A stretch of 64,000 bases of DNA, from positions 69,675,676 to 69,739,675 of the forward strand of contig CM049316.1 in assembly GCA_026874595.1 (NCBI GenBank), in the 5' to 3' direction. The DNA is from Sipunculus nudus (taxonomy: Eukaryota > Annelida > Sipuncula > Golfingiida > Sipunculidae). The position numbers and the translations under genes were made by a program. Every line of letters starts with the position of its first letter. Positions within the stretch are counted from its first letter, which is position 1. The notes below the pieces were generated by a model, which saw only the letters and a list, made by a program, of their open reading frames with translations, was not told the origin of the DNA and ran no database searches. Of this stretch, positions 1 through 13,165 are shown piece by piece.

Positions 1-1203
1 TTAAAAATAATAAAATATATGTGTATGCATAATATGACCCAATATGAGCTACACTCTGGATATATAATGATTGCAACTTTTGCAACAATTCTAATATTTT
101 AACTTATAGTTTCAGTTTTTTACTCTGTATATATAATGATTGCAACTTTTGCAACAATTCTAATATTTTAATTTATATTTTCAGTTTTATTATTAAAAAT
201 TTTTTTAAACCTGTAAATAAAAAAAATGATTCAGATAAAAACTTCTTAATGGAAAAAGTGGATATGCTTAAAACAAATAGGCTTATATATAAACTTAAAT
301 GCAGTATTCCCTTGAAAGTGAAATAAAGGTATAAGTCCATTCTGTCCACTTGCCAGTGTCCATCTGTAAATTTTCATATGCATCACAGTATCTCAAAACT
401 TTACTGTTTTTCTTCATGACAGTCTTGTCAGAGTATTAGTTTGCAATCATATATTTAGAAATTTACTATAACCAAGTAGGAGGGCCCCTTTCCTCTTAGC
501 TTTTCATATTCTTATATAAATATAAAACATTACAATAGAATTTTTTTCATATTTTGCATTTGCAAAAATTTCAAACTTTTGTCATGACCCATGGGTCCTT
601 TGTTTATATTCTGGATTCTCCACATAATTGTTTGGCTAAAACTGAATAAATACCAGACATGGTGCAAATACTTTGCAAATGTATATGAATATGAATATGA
701 ATATGTACTCCATTATAAAATTTCTTGCATAAGAATGGGAATTCAGGTAAAAATGAAAGAATTTGAATACCAGTGCAAATACTTTCAAAATGTATTCATG
801 AATGCATATATTCTATAATATTATTTTAATAATTAGTTCAGTTATATTTTTATTTTAAAAAATCATATGATTCTCTTATTATTTTTAATAAATATTATAT
901 TGGCACAACATTTGTTATTAAATTTTAATAAATAGTTGAACTCTTTTATTTTATGTGCTGCTTATAAGTTATAGGGCCAGGTCAAAATCTGTGTGACAAT
1001 AGCACTCCATTTGTTAATAAAATAAATGAAATCAATCCTCTTCCCTGTCTCCAAAAATTCGATCAAAATCATACATAAGCTAAACACCAACAACTCATAA
1101 TAAAGCTTATATTCATACCACACAAAATCAGCATATGCCTCTTTCCCAAATCATATTTTTTATCATATATAACAGCTGAGCACCGTGACCCATGGGTCCC
1201 TTG
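1..1203 (+). mobile_element. 3' portion of a family A element
   Basis: This is the 3' part of a family A element; its 5' part lies outside the window or was lost. The first ~560 bases recur in reverse orientation at about 37.19-37.70 kb, and 590-1203 recurs directly at 25.83-26.45 kb and in part at 36.23-36.53 kb. The end has the family signature: CAGCTGAGC (1173-1181), the palindrome GACCCATGGGTC (1187-1198) and a final CTTG before Ts. No coding potential is seen; the short reading frame at 591-818 is chance in AT-rich repeat. Confidence 0.7.
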
Positions 1204-2226
1204 TTGTTTAAATTTTTTAACACATTTTTTCTCTCTTTTCATAACTTTTATGATGTGGTAATCCGTTAACAGTGCAAAAATCATAACCATTGGTCCTAGA
1301 ATCTTCTTACTTGACATCCAGGGAGTTCCATGAAAACCCTTTTTGGAAACCTGAAATTAGTTCTCTGTTACCCATATTTTCCAAGCTATGGGGCTTATAA
1401 GCACCCCAGGAATAATTGAAAATTAAATAACAAAGCAGGTCACAAATCATAACCATTGGACCTAGAATCTTCTTGCTTGACATCCTGAGAGTTCCTCAAA
1501 AGTTCTCCTCAGAAATTAGGTCACTGTGACCTATATTATCTGAGTTACAGGCCATTTTTGAGTACCCCAGATTCAGCTGACAGATGATTCAGGACAGCTG
1601 GATGAATCATTGTCATCAAATTTGGTGTGCTTATGGATCTTGATGCACTTCAGCTAATATGCATTAACTATGATGCCACATACATCATCTTAATTGTCAG
1701 TGCCTGTGCAAGGACATATTGTTAACATGCCAGTCGGCTTAGCCTCATGACCATGGGTCACTTGTTTAATTAACACTATATTTGGCCCAATAATCGCAAT
1801 TAATTTTTAATAAATAGTTAAACTCTCATATCATTTGTTCTAGTGCTACTCTTGGACGTAGGTAACCTGTAATTATTGAATAACAGTTACCTCCTTTGTA
1901 AATAGCATGTCAATTAACATGACTTATAGTGGACATTTTTTTTCAAATACTTCTGGTGCAATGTAGATAAAGTTAATAGGCTAAGTCAAAACCTGTTTGA
2001 CAATTGCATAACTTTTTCCAAATTAATGTAAATAATATAAATGACATCAGCCCTCTTCCCTCTCCAAGGGTTTTATCAAAATCTTTACATAACTTGAGTA
2101 AAATGCTATCATCCTCATAAAACAGCTTATATTACCACACAAAACCAACATTTTTCTAACCCTTCCTCCAAATCATATTTTATATTCAAAATTAACAGCT
2201 GAGCACTGTGACCGATGGGTCCCTTG
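1204..2226 (+). repeat. Older family A-type fragments with two further 3' ends
   Basis: The sequence after 1203 matches the A2-type body repeat also found at 19.2-20.0 kb and 39.6-40.1 kb (phrases about 'aaatcataaccattgg' and 'acctagaatcttct'). A decayed terminus TGACCATGGGTCACTTG ends near 1764. A better one ends at 2226, with CAGCTGAGC and a hairpin-like GACCGATGGGTC. These are probably overlapping older insertions. No gene is seen. Confidence 0.55.
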
Positions 2227-2817
2227 TTTTCTATCACCTGTTGCACCATACATAACTTTAGCAGGCACAAATCATACCTCTAGTGGATCAAGAAAACTCT
2301 GACTGTCAGGTAACATTCTAAAACAACAGTGCTGAAGGTTGCTGAACAGATCAAGTGATACGCTCTTTACACAGCATTTTACCTATAGGCCTACTACCTA
2401 TATCGTAAGCGCTATTTGTTTTGACCTGATATCCTGAATCGCTACACCAGAGGGAGCACTATATTTTGGTCCAATCAGATGAGACCCTGTGCTAGAAGAC
2501 AAAATGGTTTACCAGCCCAGCAAGGAATACACAGAGCCAATGTTGTTCATGTTGTTTTGAGTGACAGCTCATCACCCCGGCAACCATTTGAACAGTCCAC
2601 AGGCTCAGAGAGAATGGCCCCACACATGGTTTTCACAGGTCCTTGTGTACATAGGATGCCTGGTCGGTGAGCTGTCATTCAAACAAAATGAAACAACATT
2701 GGTTCCATGCACACCTCGCTGGCAAACGGATGCATGGATATGCTAACATAGTCGTAATGTCATAATCGAATCAGTTGATGATGCAAGAACGCAGAGAGAG
2801 CAATTAAATTTCGACTA
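2227..2817. other. No recognisable feature
   Basis: About 590 bases of less repetitive sequence lie between the 3' end of one A copy and the 5' end of the next. The overlapping short frames at 2479-2746 have no recognisable motif, and I see no convincing exon. This may be older non-repeat DNA. Confidence 0.4.
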
Positions 2818-4307
2818 TTTTTAGCTCAGCTGACTATAAGTCATCTGAGCTATAGTCGTGGTCCTGAGGTCCGTCCGTAAGACAGGACCGTTTCGACACC
2901 GTTGGACCCACGAATCTGAAATTCGCCATACTGTTAGATGTCCCCAAAATCTTTTACCAAACTGAAAACTGGGTCACTGTGGCTTCGTTCTTTCGAAAAA
3001 TTAAGGAAAAACTTCAAATTTTCATTAAAAACCTATTATTACACTTCAGGACTGCCTAATATCAAAACCACTTATCTTAATATTTCTTAATATTCATCAG
3101 AAGTATTCTTCTATATATTTTTCTTATACACATGCCAAAAATCCTTTTGGGCCCAAACATAATGGACTTTGTAAAAAATCAGGAAACATATTTACTCACA
3201 TAACATGAAAATTATTGAAGCTAGAGAATTTTTTTCAAGTATATAACTTTGTTTAATTAAGATTAAATTGTATACCACAAATTAGATCTGTATTTTGTAA
3301 ATTTTATAAGTTATTAGCATAAACATAAAATCAGTACCTTAAAGTTTACCCAACTTTGACCATGAACGTTTTCTTCCTGAGTACTGTTGATTTAATTTTC
3401 ACAGCATGTAAACATAAGTATTTTATTTGTTTAAATCTGAAATTTGAAAAGGTTGAAAATTAGGCTAGTTATTGAATTTTTTCTTGAGGCTGTATTGTAG
3501 TCACTTGCTTTGTACCAGATGCAGGTAGGCCACTCCAGGTCACTGGATGTCAGCTATGCCAGGGTTCCTGATTTGTTACAGTCACTTGGGGAGATCCCCT
3601 GCTGTGACAGGTGTACAATTGTTCTCATATCACCCCCCCCCCCCCCCATGAATATATAAATATACATTTGTATGCATGATGTGGTGTTATATGACAAGAT
3701 TTAGATTTATGATGATGCAATTTAGATTTATGAATCAACTTTTATATTCACAAATATATGATATATTGAAAATGTATAGAAATTAAACCTAAAATAAAAA
3801 AATGAGGATTTTATACAAATGTGTTTATTATTTTCCAGCCTCAGCAGAATTGGAGATCAGGCTTTGTTTGCCCTGAACGTATATGCAAAAGTGTTGTTAA
3901 TCCCCCCCCCCCCCACCCCCCAGCTGTCAATGATCCTTTGCACCTGTGTACTGGGACATTAGTTTTTATTGCAAATGTGTACAATTTTTTTAATTTGAAA
4001 AATTATTGGATTAGAAAAAAATTAAGAGCTAATTGAAACATATTCTTGCCTCAGGAGAATGGAACATAAAGTGATCAGCTCTGTCTCTCCATCATCTCTC
4101 CATTATCATTAAATATATATATTAATTATGAAATTTTCCCTTTAAGCACTATTGAAATAACTTTCATATGCTGTATGTGTATGGATTACAGCTATTAAAG
4201 TCTGAAATTTGAAAGCAACTTATATGTTCAGATGTTTAGTATTGCAAATGAAAAACTTTAAAATATTAAAATATATTATCAGTGTTTGTCTAACAGTCTG
4301 TCTGTCC
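2818..4307 (+). mobile_element. Family A element, 5' half, interrupted by a C element
   Basis: The 5' terminus is TTTTTAGCTCAGCTGACT followed by the family hairpin: TAGCTCAGCTGACT pairs with AGTCATCTGAGCTA across a 3-nt loop. A CCGTC-rich stretch follows. The body (accttaaa...cccaactttgacc and onward) recurs at 9.2, 10.6, 24.4 and 25.0 kb, and reversed at 38.4-38.7 kb. Poly-C tracts lie at 3633-3647 and 3902-3914. A C element interrupts the body at 4308 and A-type sequence resumes at 8231. The 3' end of this copy cannot be assigned with certainty. Confidence 0.65.
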
Positions 4308-7300
4308 TTTTTAGCGAATATGTGAGCTTATTTGATGGTGTGGCGTCGTCTGTCGTCTGTATGTTAACCCATACTATCTTGAAAACGGCAAGAGTTAGCA
4401 TCACAAAATCTTATGCAAAAAATTAGTCATCTTAAGAACTCTATCGGATTTTGCTTATTTTTTTGGCTAACTGCATTTTCTTAGATTTTATAGGGATAAA
4501 ACTAAAAAAGCTATAAAAATCTTCTCCGAAACTGTCCAACCAAATTGTCCAATATTTCACAGAAATAATTCCTGGAACAATCTCTTTCAAGTTTTTTCGA
4601 ATGGTTTAAGTTCAGTGATTTTTGGCCGAGTTACAGGAAGTTGAACTTAGTCATCTGTCTAAAAAAGCATTCTAAAATTATAATCTCAGAAACAGCTAAA
4701 GCTATCATCACCAAATATTATGCCAATGTTGGTCACGTGAGTCATATCTGAAATTGAGGTATTGGTGGCGCCACCTGCATCGGCCTTTTTTGTACTGAGG
4801 TCATCAGTGCCTGTATCATACTGACTGCTACAAAAAACTTCTTCTCTGAAACCATATGGCCAAATTGTTTAATATCGCACAGAAATGATCCTAGGGTATT
4901 GCTTTCTTAAGTTTGTTCAAGTGTTCTCAGTTCAGTGACTTTTGGCTGAGTTATGGGAAGCTAAATTTAGTTATATGCCTTTACAGCCCATTTTAGCTCA
5001 GTGGCTACAAAGATCTTCTAAAAAACCACTGGGCCAAATTCTTAAATCTCGCACATTAATTACCCTTAGATGTTGATAATTTAAGTTTGTTCAAATGGTT
5101 TTGGTTCAGTGATTATTGGCTGAGTTATGGAAAGCTTAACTTAGACATTTTGCTGTATTTTCCCATATGAGTTATAAACCTGCAAAACGTTTTTTGACTG
5201 ATGCCACTGAGGCCAATTTGTTTAATATTTTACAAGAATAATCGCCTGAATAATTCCTATAATAATTGTCTTTTATGGTTCCAAAGAATGAATTTTGGCT
5301 GAATTATAAAGATTGAATGGAGTCATTTTACCATATATATTAGCTGTGTAAAGTAGATTCATCTAGCCTGGCACCAGTTTATCAGCATCCGTTACATCAT
5401 ACCTCTAGACATTCAGATTTCAGGTTTTCTATGGTTAATATTGACAAGAATGTTTCTTTAAAAGCTTTTAAAAAATGTAGATTTTTTATTTTAGATATTC
5501 CTCATGCCAGGCAATGTTAACAATCACGGGTATACAGCTCTCTGTGGGTATATAAAGACAGCTCTACATGGATTATAAATAATAAGTATCCATACTCAAC
5601 TTAATTCAAGATTTTGCCATCAGTGAGATGTATCTGTTTTATAATTTTGCATTCAGTATGCATCTGTAGTAATTTTTAGTGAACCTGTGAGCTAATGAGA
5701 TGGTGTGGCGGCGTCCGTCGTCCATCTTCTGTGTGTTAACCCATACTTTCTCGAAAATGACTGGAGCTAGCATCATAAAATTTAATGCAAAAATTAGCCA
5801 TCTAAAAAACTGTACATTTTCTTAGATTTTATAGAGAAAAAGCTAAAAAAAACTTTAAAAATCTTCACCTCCAAACCAGTCAAGCCAAATTGTTCAATAT
5901 TTCACAGAAATAATTTTTTATATCATCTCTCTCAAGTTTGTTTGAATGGTTCAAGTTCGGTTAATTTTGGCCGAGTTACAACGGGAAGTTGAACTTAGTC
6001 ATCTGTACAAAAAAGCATACTAAAATGACAATCTCAGAAACGGCCGCAGCTATCATCACCAAATTTTATGCCAGTGCTGGTCACATGAGTCATATATGAA
6101 ATTCAAGTATTGGTGGCGCCACCTGCATTGACTTTTTTTGTACGGGGGTCTTTGGTCATCTGCACATTAACCCATAATTTCTCAGGAATAGCAGGAGCTA
6201 CCATCCGCAGATTTTATACAGTAATCTGTCACATATCAAATGTTTTGGGATTCAGCTTATTTTTTTACTATCTGCATTTACTTAGATTTCATAGGGAAAT
6301 TAAAGCTGAAAAACCTTTAAAAATCTTCTTCTTGTGAACGGTCAGAAGTTTGTTCAAATGGTTTGCATTTGATGAATTTTAGCGGAGTTACACAACTTTG
6401 AACTTAGTCATTTGGCCAAGTAAGTATACTGATATATACAAATTTTGGTCACATGACTCATTTTTGAAGTTGCAGATTTCGTGGTGACACTAACATAGAC
6501 CTGTTTTTTATAGGCAAAAACCTCATAATTTTAGCCTCTTTCAGCTTAAAAAGTTTATGATGAAACTGTCAAAGTGAATTATTCAATTTTTCAAAAGAAT
6601 TATCCTAGGACATGGTTCCCTATCATATAAGAATAGATTGAGTTTGTTGATTTTTGGTTGAGTCATAAAAAGCTTAAGTTGGTCTTATGGCCATTATTAT
6701 GTTTATTTCAAACTGAGGACTGCAATAGTGCTTTTCTACAAAATTATTGTTTCAATTATTACTTCTGTAACATTGCACAAAAATTATTCTTAGGTGACCT
6801 TTGTTCAAGTGTACTTGAATGATTTTTGGCAGAATTATAGGACCTTTAACAATGAAAGGACTGCATCTTTTATTATTCTAGATATTCTGATAAAAAGTTT
6901 ATGAATATGTCAGCTAAAAAAAAAGCATTTTAGCCAAAGTCTTTCAGTATGTGTAAACAGATTTACCAACAGGCCAAGATTGTGTCTGTATCTTTAAATA
7001 GGTTCAGAAACTGCCAACTATTTCAGATTTGGCAACAGATCAAGAGTTCATTCAGTGCAGCCAGATATAGGTCAAGAGTTCAACCAGTGCAGCCAAGCGC
7101 AAGGCATGTGATCACCTCATGGGTGACATGTGAACACCTCATGGGCACCATGTGATCACCTCATAGTTAGCATGTGATCACCTCATGGTTATCATGTGAT
7201 CACTCTATGTGTGTCATGCACCTCAGGGCTGCATATGGAATCAATCTGTGAGCTTATGCAATGGTGTGGCTACTATTTCAGACTTGGCAACAGACAAAAG

Positions 7301-8230
7301 GTCAGTCTGGATCTATTTATAGCTTTGGCAGACTGCCAACTGTATCAGATAAGGCAACAGGCCAAGAGTTCACTCAGTGCAGCCAGGTATAGGTCAGGAG
7401 TTCACTCAGTGCAGTGGCTGCATTCTATTTAAAGCATTGGCAGACTGCCCACTGCATCAGATTTGGCATCAAAGTTCAGCCTGGAACTATTTATAGCTTT
7501 GGCAGACTGCCAACTGTGTCAGATTATGCAACAGGTCAAGAGTTCACTCAGTGCAGCTAGGTATATAGGTCAAAAGTTCACTCAGTCTAGCCAGGTGCAG
7601 GTCATGAGTTCATTCAGTGCAGTAGCCTGAATCAGCAGTTTGTCACAGTTCACTCAATGGGGCAACTGCCTTTCTCACCTAAGCCTGGCCTGCCCCATGC
7701 ATCAGACTCAAGGTAAGTTTGATGTATTGGCCTGGTATTTTGACCATGTGTCTTTGATGGCTTTCTTGCTCACAAGACAGGTGTTGCCACCTACAATGAC
7801 TTTTGCACAGTGTATATGCCTGCTTATTTTTACAGAGGAATTTGATATATCAGCCTGAAATGGGCATATTTATACATATTTTATAGCTTTGTTGTATACA
7901 AGACTGTTGGTGACACCTACAATAATTTTTGCACAGTGTGTGTCCCTGTGTACTTCTCAGGAGGGGTTTTATATATCAGTCTAAATTGGGCATATGTAAA
8001 TATCTCTGATAGCTTCATTATATACAAGACTGGTGGTGCCAGCTACAATCATTTTTGTGTTGTGTGCACCCATGCCAGAATTTCAGCAGTGATGTTTGTG
8101 TAATTGTTTCGTATTCAAAATGTTTAGTACTTGTATTGTTCATATACATGAAAAGTAATTTTCCAGCATTGAAGCATTATACCTGGTGTATTTCCCAATG
8201 CACAGGTTCGCATTAGGCCTGTAGGCCTTG
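4308..8230 (+). mobile_element. Family C element (Helentron-like, non-autonomous)
   Basis: It begins TTTTTAGCGAATATGTGAGC with a GTCGTC-rich leader. It ends with CACAGGTTCGC, the inverse of the family 5' end GCGAACCTGTG, then hairpin AGGCC-TGTA-GGCCT and CTTG before Ts. The body is a chain of divergent repeats (for example 'gctagcatcaccaaattttatg', 'ttttggctgagttatggga' and 'aagagttcactcagtgcagc'). A second C 5' end lies inside at 5673, so this is probably a C inserted into a C with only one 3' end kept. The palindrome GGTGGCGCCACC occurs near 4766 and 6110. No protein is encoded. Confidence 0.75.
7105..7215 (+). repeat. ~23-bp minisatellite inside a C element
   Basis: About five tandem units of roughly 23 bases, each close to CATGTGATCACCTCATGG with a variable tail. 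They lie in the C element body upstream of the 'gttcactcagtgcag' repeats. TGATCA in each unit makes the array locally self-complementary. Confidence 0.7.
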
Positions 8231-8592
8231 TTTAAATATTATGTAATTTTGAATGAACTATTTTATCCAGTAAGTATTGCTGAATTAAGTGAAAATCCTA
8301 TATGTATATACACTGTATTAATACAGAGATGCAACTCCCATCATTCAGGCCCCCCCCCCCAACACCACCACCAAGTCCTTGCATCAGGGGACTGGGGACA
8401 TCAGTTATATTTCATCTGTATACATTTTATCAATTAAAAATTACATATATTTAATAATATATATTATGTAAAATAGATCCAATTGAGCAAATGTGTAAAC
8501 TACTGAACTGTCAACAATTTATCAAAAAGCCAGCCAATGATAATGGTAATAATATACATCTTATGTTTACAAACTGCTCACATGCTTCAATC

Positions 8593-8649
<57 letters not shown>

Positions 8650-8667
8650 CAGACAAGATCTTTCTAA
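8231..8667 (+). repeat. Resumed A-type body and (TA)n microsatellite
   Basis: After the C element, sequence resembling the A 3' body returns (poly-C at about 8348-8358; compare 13.3-13.7 kb). A (TA)n run of about 54 bases at 8594-8648 precedes the next A element. No gene is seen. Confidence 0.55.
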
Positions 8668-11600
8668 TTTTTAGCTCAGCTGACTATAAGTCCGTCCGTC
8701 CGTCCGTAGATGTGGCACGTTTTGAAACCGTCAGACCTAGGAATCCAAAATTCAGAATAATTTTAGATGCCCCAAAGATCTCCTACCAAGCCGAAAACTG
8801 GGTCTTTGCGACTTCGTTCCTATGAGAAATTAAGGAAAAACCTCAATTTTTTATTAAAAACCTATTTTCACACTTCAGCACTGCCTAATATCAAAACCAC
8901 TCATCTGTTTTTCCTCATATTTACCATAAATATTCCTCTATATAGTTCCTATGTACATGCAAGAAATTAGGTCTGTATTATATAATTTAAAAAAGTTTTG
9001 GGCCCAAACATAATGCATTTTGTAAGAAATCAGGAAAGATATTTGAACACTTAACACAAAACATGTTAAAGCTATAGACTTTTTTCCAGTAATATAACAT
9101 TAATTAATCAAAATTAAATTGTATACCCAAAATTAGATCAAAATCTTTTAAATTTTAAAAAAATATTAACAAAAAAAATAAAAAATTGGTACCTTAAATT
9201 TTGCCCAATTTTGACCATGGCACGTTTTTTTCCTATAAGTACTGTTGATCTAATTTTCACAGCATGTACAAATAAGGATTTAATCTGTTAAAATCTGAAA
9301 TTTGAAAATAAAAGCTTAAAAAATAGTCTAGCTATTGAAGTTTTTTAGAAGACTTAATGTATTTGTATTTTCTAACATCATGACCCTACTTTTGTTTACC
9401 TGGTAATCCAAAAACTGGCATAATGTTAGATGTAATTGTAAATATTCATATTCTTCCATACATTTCCTATGTACATACCAAAATTTAGGTCAGTATTGCA
9501 TAATTTGTTGAAGTTATAGGCCCAAACATAATGAGCTTTGTAAAAAATCAGGATATATTGATACCCCAGCTGGCAGCATTGTTGGTTTTTCTGGCGCTGA
9601 TGTGCTGGAAGGGAATCCCGGTTCATCCACCATAATGATACGGGACCCGGTCTCCACCATAATGATACGGAGGAGGGGTTGGGGATGTCCCCACACTGTA
9701 TCACAAGGGGTTGCTGATGCTGATGCGCGTGGCAGACAATGTTCCAAGACCAGTTTGATGACAGAAGTCTTTATTCAATAGCAAGAGGTCTGGGACAGTC
9801 TCTCTCTCTGAGAGAGCCGCCCAGCCTCCCTGACTCTCCGACTCTCAGTGCGCACTACAGATAGTTTTGTTACAGAGCTTTCACGTGACATATGAGACGT
9901 ACATATCCATATTTCTGCATTTCGTCATAAAAGCTAAACCTTATTGGATGACTCAAAGAATGTCACAATTACATCAGAGTTATAAGTTGACTTTATAAGT
10001 TTTGCCAGATTTTACTGGATGAAAGTATTCTGGAAAATCCCAAGTCTGACCTGACATACATCCAGTTATAGGCTGACCTACAAGTCCTATTTGGAGGACA
10101 GTGCTTATATACACATGCGGAGTCTCATAAAATAACATGTTTTAATTGTTTTCTACCATTCCCTCATAAAGACTAAACACATAAGTCATTCTGTGACACT
10201 ATTTCTGTTGTACAGACTTAAAATAGACCTTAATGGTTTGGTGTACTGTTCTCTGATTGAACTGGGAGAGAAGCCTATATATGTGTGTGACCGGATGACT
10301 GGTTGTCGGGTGTCGTCAATTATGAGAAGTCATTAATTGTTCAGTCTGACATGCCTGAAACTGAGCTTAAATTTGTGAAATATGAAATGTGAAATATTCC
10401 TTGAAATATGTGTTAAGTCACAAATATGCACTTTCCTACCCCATAACAATATATTTACTCACTTAACATAAGAATGGCTGAGACTTTTTATCAGGAATAT
10501 AACATCATTTAATCAAGATTCAATTGTATACGGAAAATTAGATCTGAAATTTGCAATTTTTTTAAGTTATTAGCATAAATATAAAATCAGTACCTTAAAT
10601 TTTGCTCAACTTTGGCCACGGCATAATTTTTTCCTGTAAGTACTGTGGATGTTATTTTCACAGCATGTACACATTAGGATTAAATCTGTTAAAATCTTAA
10701 ATATGAAAAATAAAAGGTGCAAAATTAGGCTATTTATTGAATTTGTTTGGAGGCTCTTGTTGTATTCCCTTAAATTGTCAAGCAGTCCACTGAGGTCACT
10801 GTAGGTCATTCAATGCAACTCTCTATGCTCCCCAGGCTGTTATGTAATTCCATCACTCCCGGCAAGCCCTCTCTCTTGTTGAGCTTGATCAGGCTGCCAG
10901 CATAAATACCACAGGCAGCCTTTCTCTCTCCCCCCCCCCCCCACCCCATTCTGTTGACAGACCTGTACTCTAAACAAGATGAATCTTATAATTTCACATT
11001 TTTTCAGTGATGAACAGTAACAACAGAGACCCCTCACTGAACCCACCGCTTCGATACACAGGACTAATATACAAGACAAAGCTGATAATTTTAATGTTAA
11101 AAAGTTCTTTTTGTTGAGACTTGGACAATTTTGATTTTTTTTAAAGAAAAAAATGTTCAGGAATTTAATCCTAATATTCATATATGGTAAAATATTAGGA
11201 CCTAATGAAAGTGCTAACTGACAAGATTTAAGAAGATATAAATACTTTGTAGCATTTCGTTCATATCTCTTTAAGTTGGTGGGGCCTAGTTACCTAGTTT
11301 TTAAAATTAGAAATATTGGTCAAACTTTGTGGGATTAATTTTTAACTCATATGGCCATATATTTAACTTTTGAAAATTAATTACCTTCACACATTATGTT
11401 TATGAAATGGAACTTTTATATGACACTTACCGTAAGCCCATTTTTTCCCTTGGTGCATCACTAAATGGTTTCAGGCCAAAGGTTTCATTTATTACACAGT
11501 CCATATGCTTTAGCTCACGTCCATTATTTATAATTTACAGAGTTTCATTTACGCTGGGCCATTTTCTCTTAGCTTTTCAAATGGCAATATACATGGAAAA

Positions 11601-11679
11601 ACCATAAGAAACAAAAATATTTTGCAGTTACTAATATTTTCCAAAATTCAGCTGAGCGACGTGACCCATAGGTCCCTTG
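8668..11679 (+). mobile_element. Family A element carrying a solo LTR
   Basis: The 5' end TTTTTAGCTCAGCTGACT is followed directly by (CCGT)n; the right arm of the usual 5' hairpin is lost. The 3' end has TTCAGCTGAGCG (11648-11659), hairpin-forming GACCCATAGGTC and CTTG at 11676-11679. An 890-bp solo LTR interrupts it at 9559-10448, leaving about 2.1 kb of A sequence. A poly-C tract lies near 10930. The reading frames within do not resemble proteins. Confidence 0.7.
9559..10448 (-). mobile_element. Solo LTR of an LTR retrotransposon
   Basis: On the minus strand it starts TGTTATGGGG and ends GGGGTATCA, so it has TG...CA ends. It contains a poly-A signal context (ATTGAATAAAGACTTC) about 210 bases before its end. 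It is flanked by ATATAT at 9553-9558 and 10449-10454. Uninterrupted copies of the same A sequence (for example near 24.90 kb and 26.98 kb, 'caagaaatatatttactcc') carry ATATAT once, which supports a 6-bp target duplication. No internal retrotransposon genes remain. Superfamily is not determined; Ty3/gypsy or BEL are possible. Confidence 0.75.
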
Positions 11680-12058
11680 TTCTTCTTTCTTTTCCATATG
11701 GGAATAACATTACCATAACCGTGCATAGAGAAATATGAAAATATTTCTTTACTTTAAACGCCATATTTTATCTATTTGTGTGTGTGTGTATACTCTAATA
11801 ATGGAACATAAAATAAATTTGAGTTAACAAACAAAACACTTGCCAGTAGTTGACTGGTATAAGTGTAAGGAGAATTTTAGGGGGGGGGCGCGCCCCTTTG
11901 CGCCCCCCTATGAATACTCCCCTGCTCACTTGCATGACAGTTCAACCGGATAATCGTTTTTCGTGTGCCGTACGAACTTTAAAGTGTCATGGCTTGATGT
12001 ACTGTGTGCTTCTTTTTTAACTGTATCACATGGGGTTATGCGAAAGGGCAGGAAATTT

Positions 12059-12103
<45 letters not shown>

Positions 12104-13165
12104 TACAGAAAGTCATGCTTCACCGCGAGTGTCTAAATAAAAACATTTGGTAATAATCTGTCATTTGAGGAGGGAGAGAGGTGACATAATCGTACAAAAT
12201 TGAACTCCATTTGATTACTTAAAACATATTGTTAGTTCTTCTTGATGTAATGTAAACAGACCAACTCACTGCCACAACCACGAAATATCTAATTCCTTTT
12301 GGCCTAGCCTATGATCAACATGTTTTTTTCCTGCTCAGAACTTTCCAGGTCACAATCCTATACGTAATTTGTCATGTGTCTTAATTGAAAAATGAATTTT
12401 TTCATGCTTTTTCTCAGGTGTCAGCCTCATTCATCCCCGTGACCTCTGTGACCCTTAAAATGTTCATACAGCAATATGTGTGTCAGTGGTTGAAGCAGCC
12501 GGTGTCTGCAGCTGTTTGATACTGATTTGGTCTCGTGTTTTAAATTCAAATTGCTAACCAATCAGACTCGCTTAAAAGTTTAGTTTCTACTCAAGGATTT
12601 TATGACATTTATCCATATGTGTTTACACGAATGACATTGTAACTTGATAATAATATGAGGTAGTTATGAGCGGTCGCTGGCTGCCGACATCGTTTCATGG
12701 TTATACATACACTGTCTTAAATTGGCTGGAAACAATGATAACAACAATGCATGCATATTTTTTCCATACATATAACAGCTATTACGTATGATTTTTGTTC
12801 ATTTAATCCTAAATTTTAACCAAGCAGTATATAATATTTTTTAAATATTGCACATTGACGTCAGTAACTTTAAATGTTCAAGCATCAGTTTCTGACTGAA
12901 TAAACTTGGGAATGATCTGGATTCCTGCATTTTTTCTCTTTATTTTGAGCAACCAGGGTTAGAGAAACGCCCTTGATCAAACGGGGAATATGCCAGTCAT
13001 CTGGTCTGAAAAAAGAGGCTTGCGGGAACCTTGTTAACTGTCTAACTTAATGACTTATAACTTCCATAAAATTAATCATGCATTACCATTGCGAAGCCAT
13101 AACATATATATGTTATACTCTAATTGTATAGTTACATTTTCAAACCTGGGAAAAAAATGATGTTA
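11680..13165. other. Low-repeat interval, no gene seen
   Basis: About 1.5 kb with little resemblance to the repeat families. It holds a GC-rich hairpin (GGGGGGCGC at 11883-11891 pairing with GCGCCCCCC at 11900-11908) and (TA)n at 12063-12100. The minus-strand frame at 11926-12123 is largely a translation of the (TA)n. No convincing exon with splice sites was recognised. Confidence 0.45.

Noticed and set aside
4308-8230. C element as a protein-coding transposon
   Set aside because: No frame over 80 codons and no transposase, helicase or reverse-transcriptase motif on either strand.
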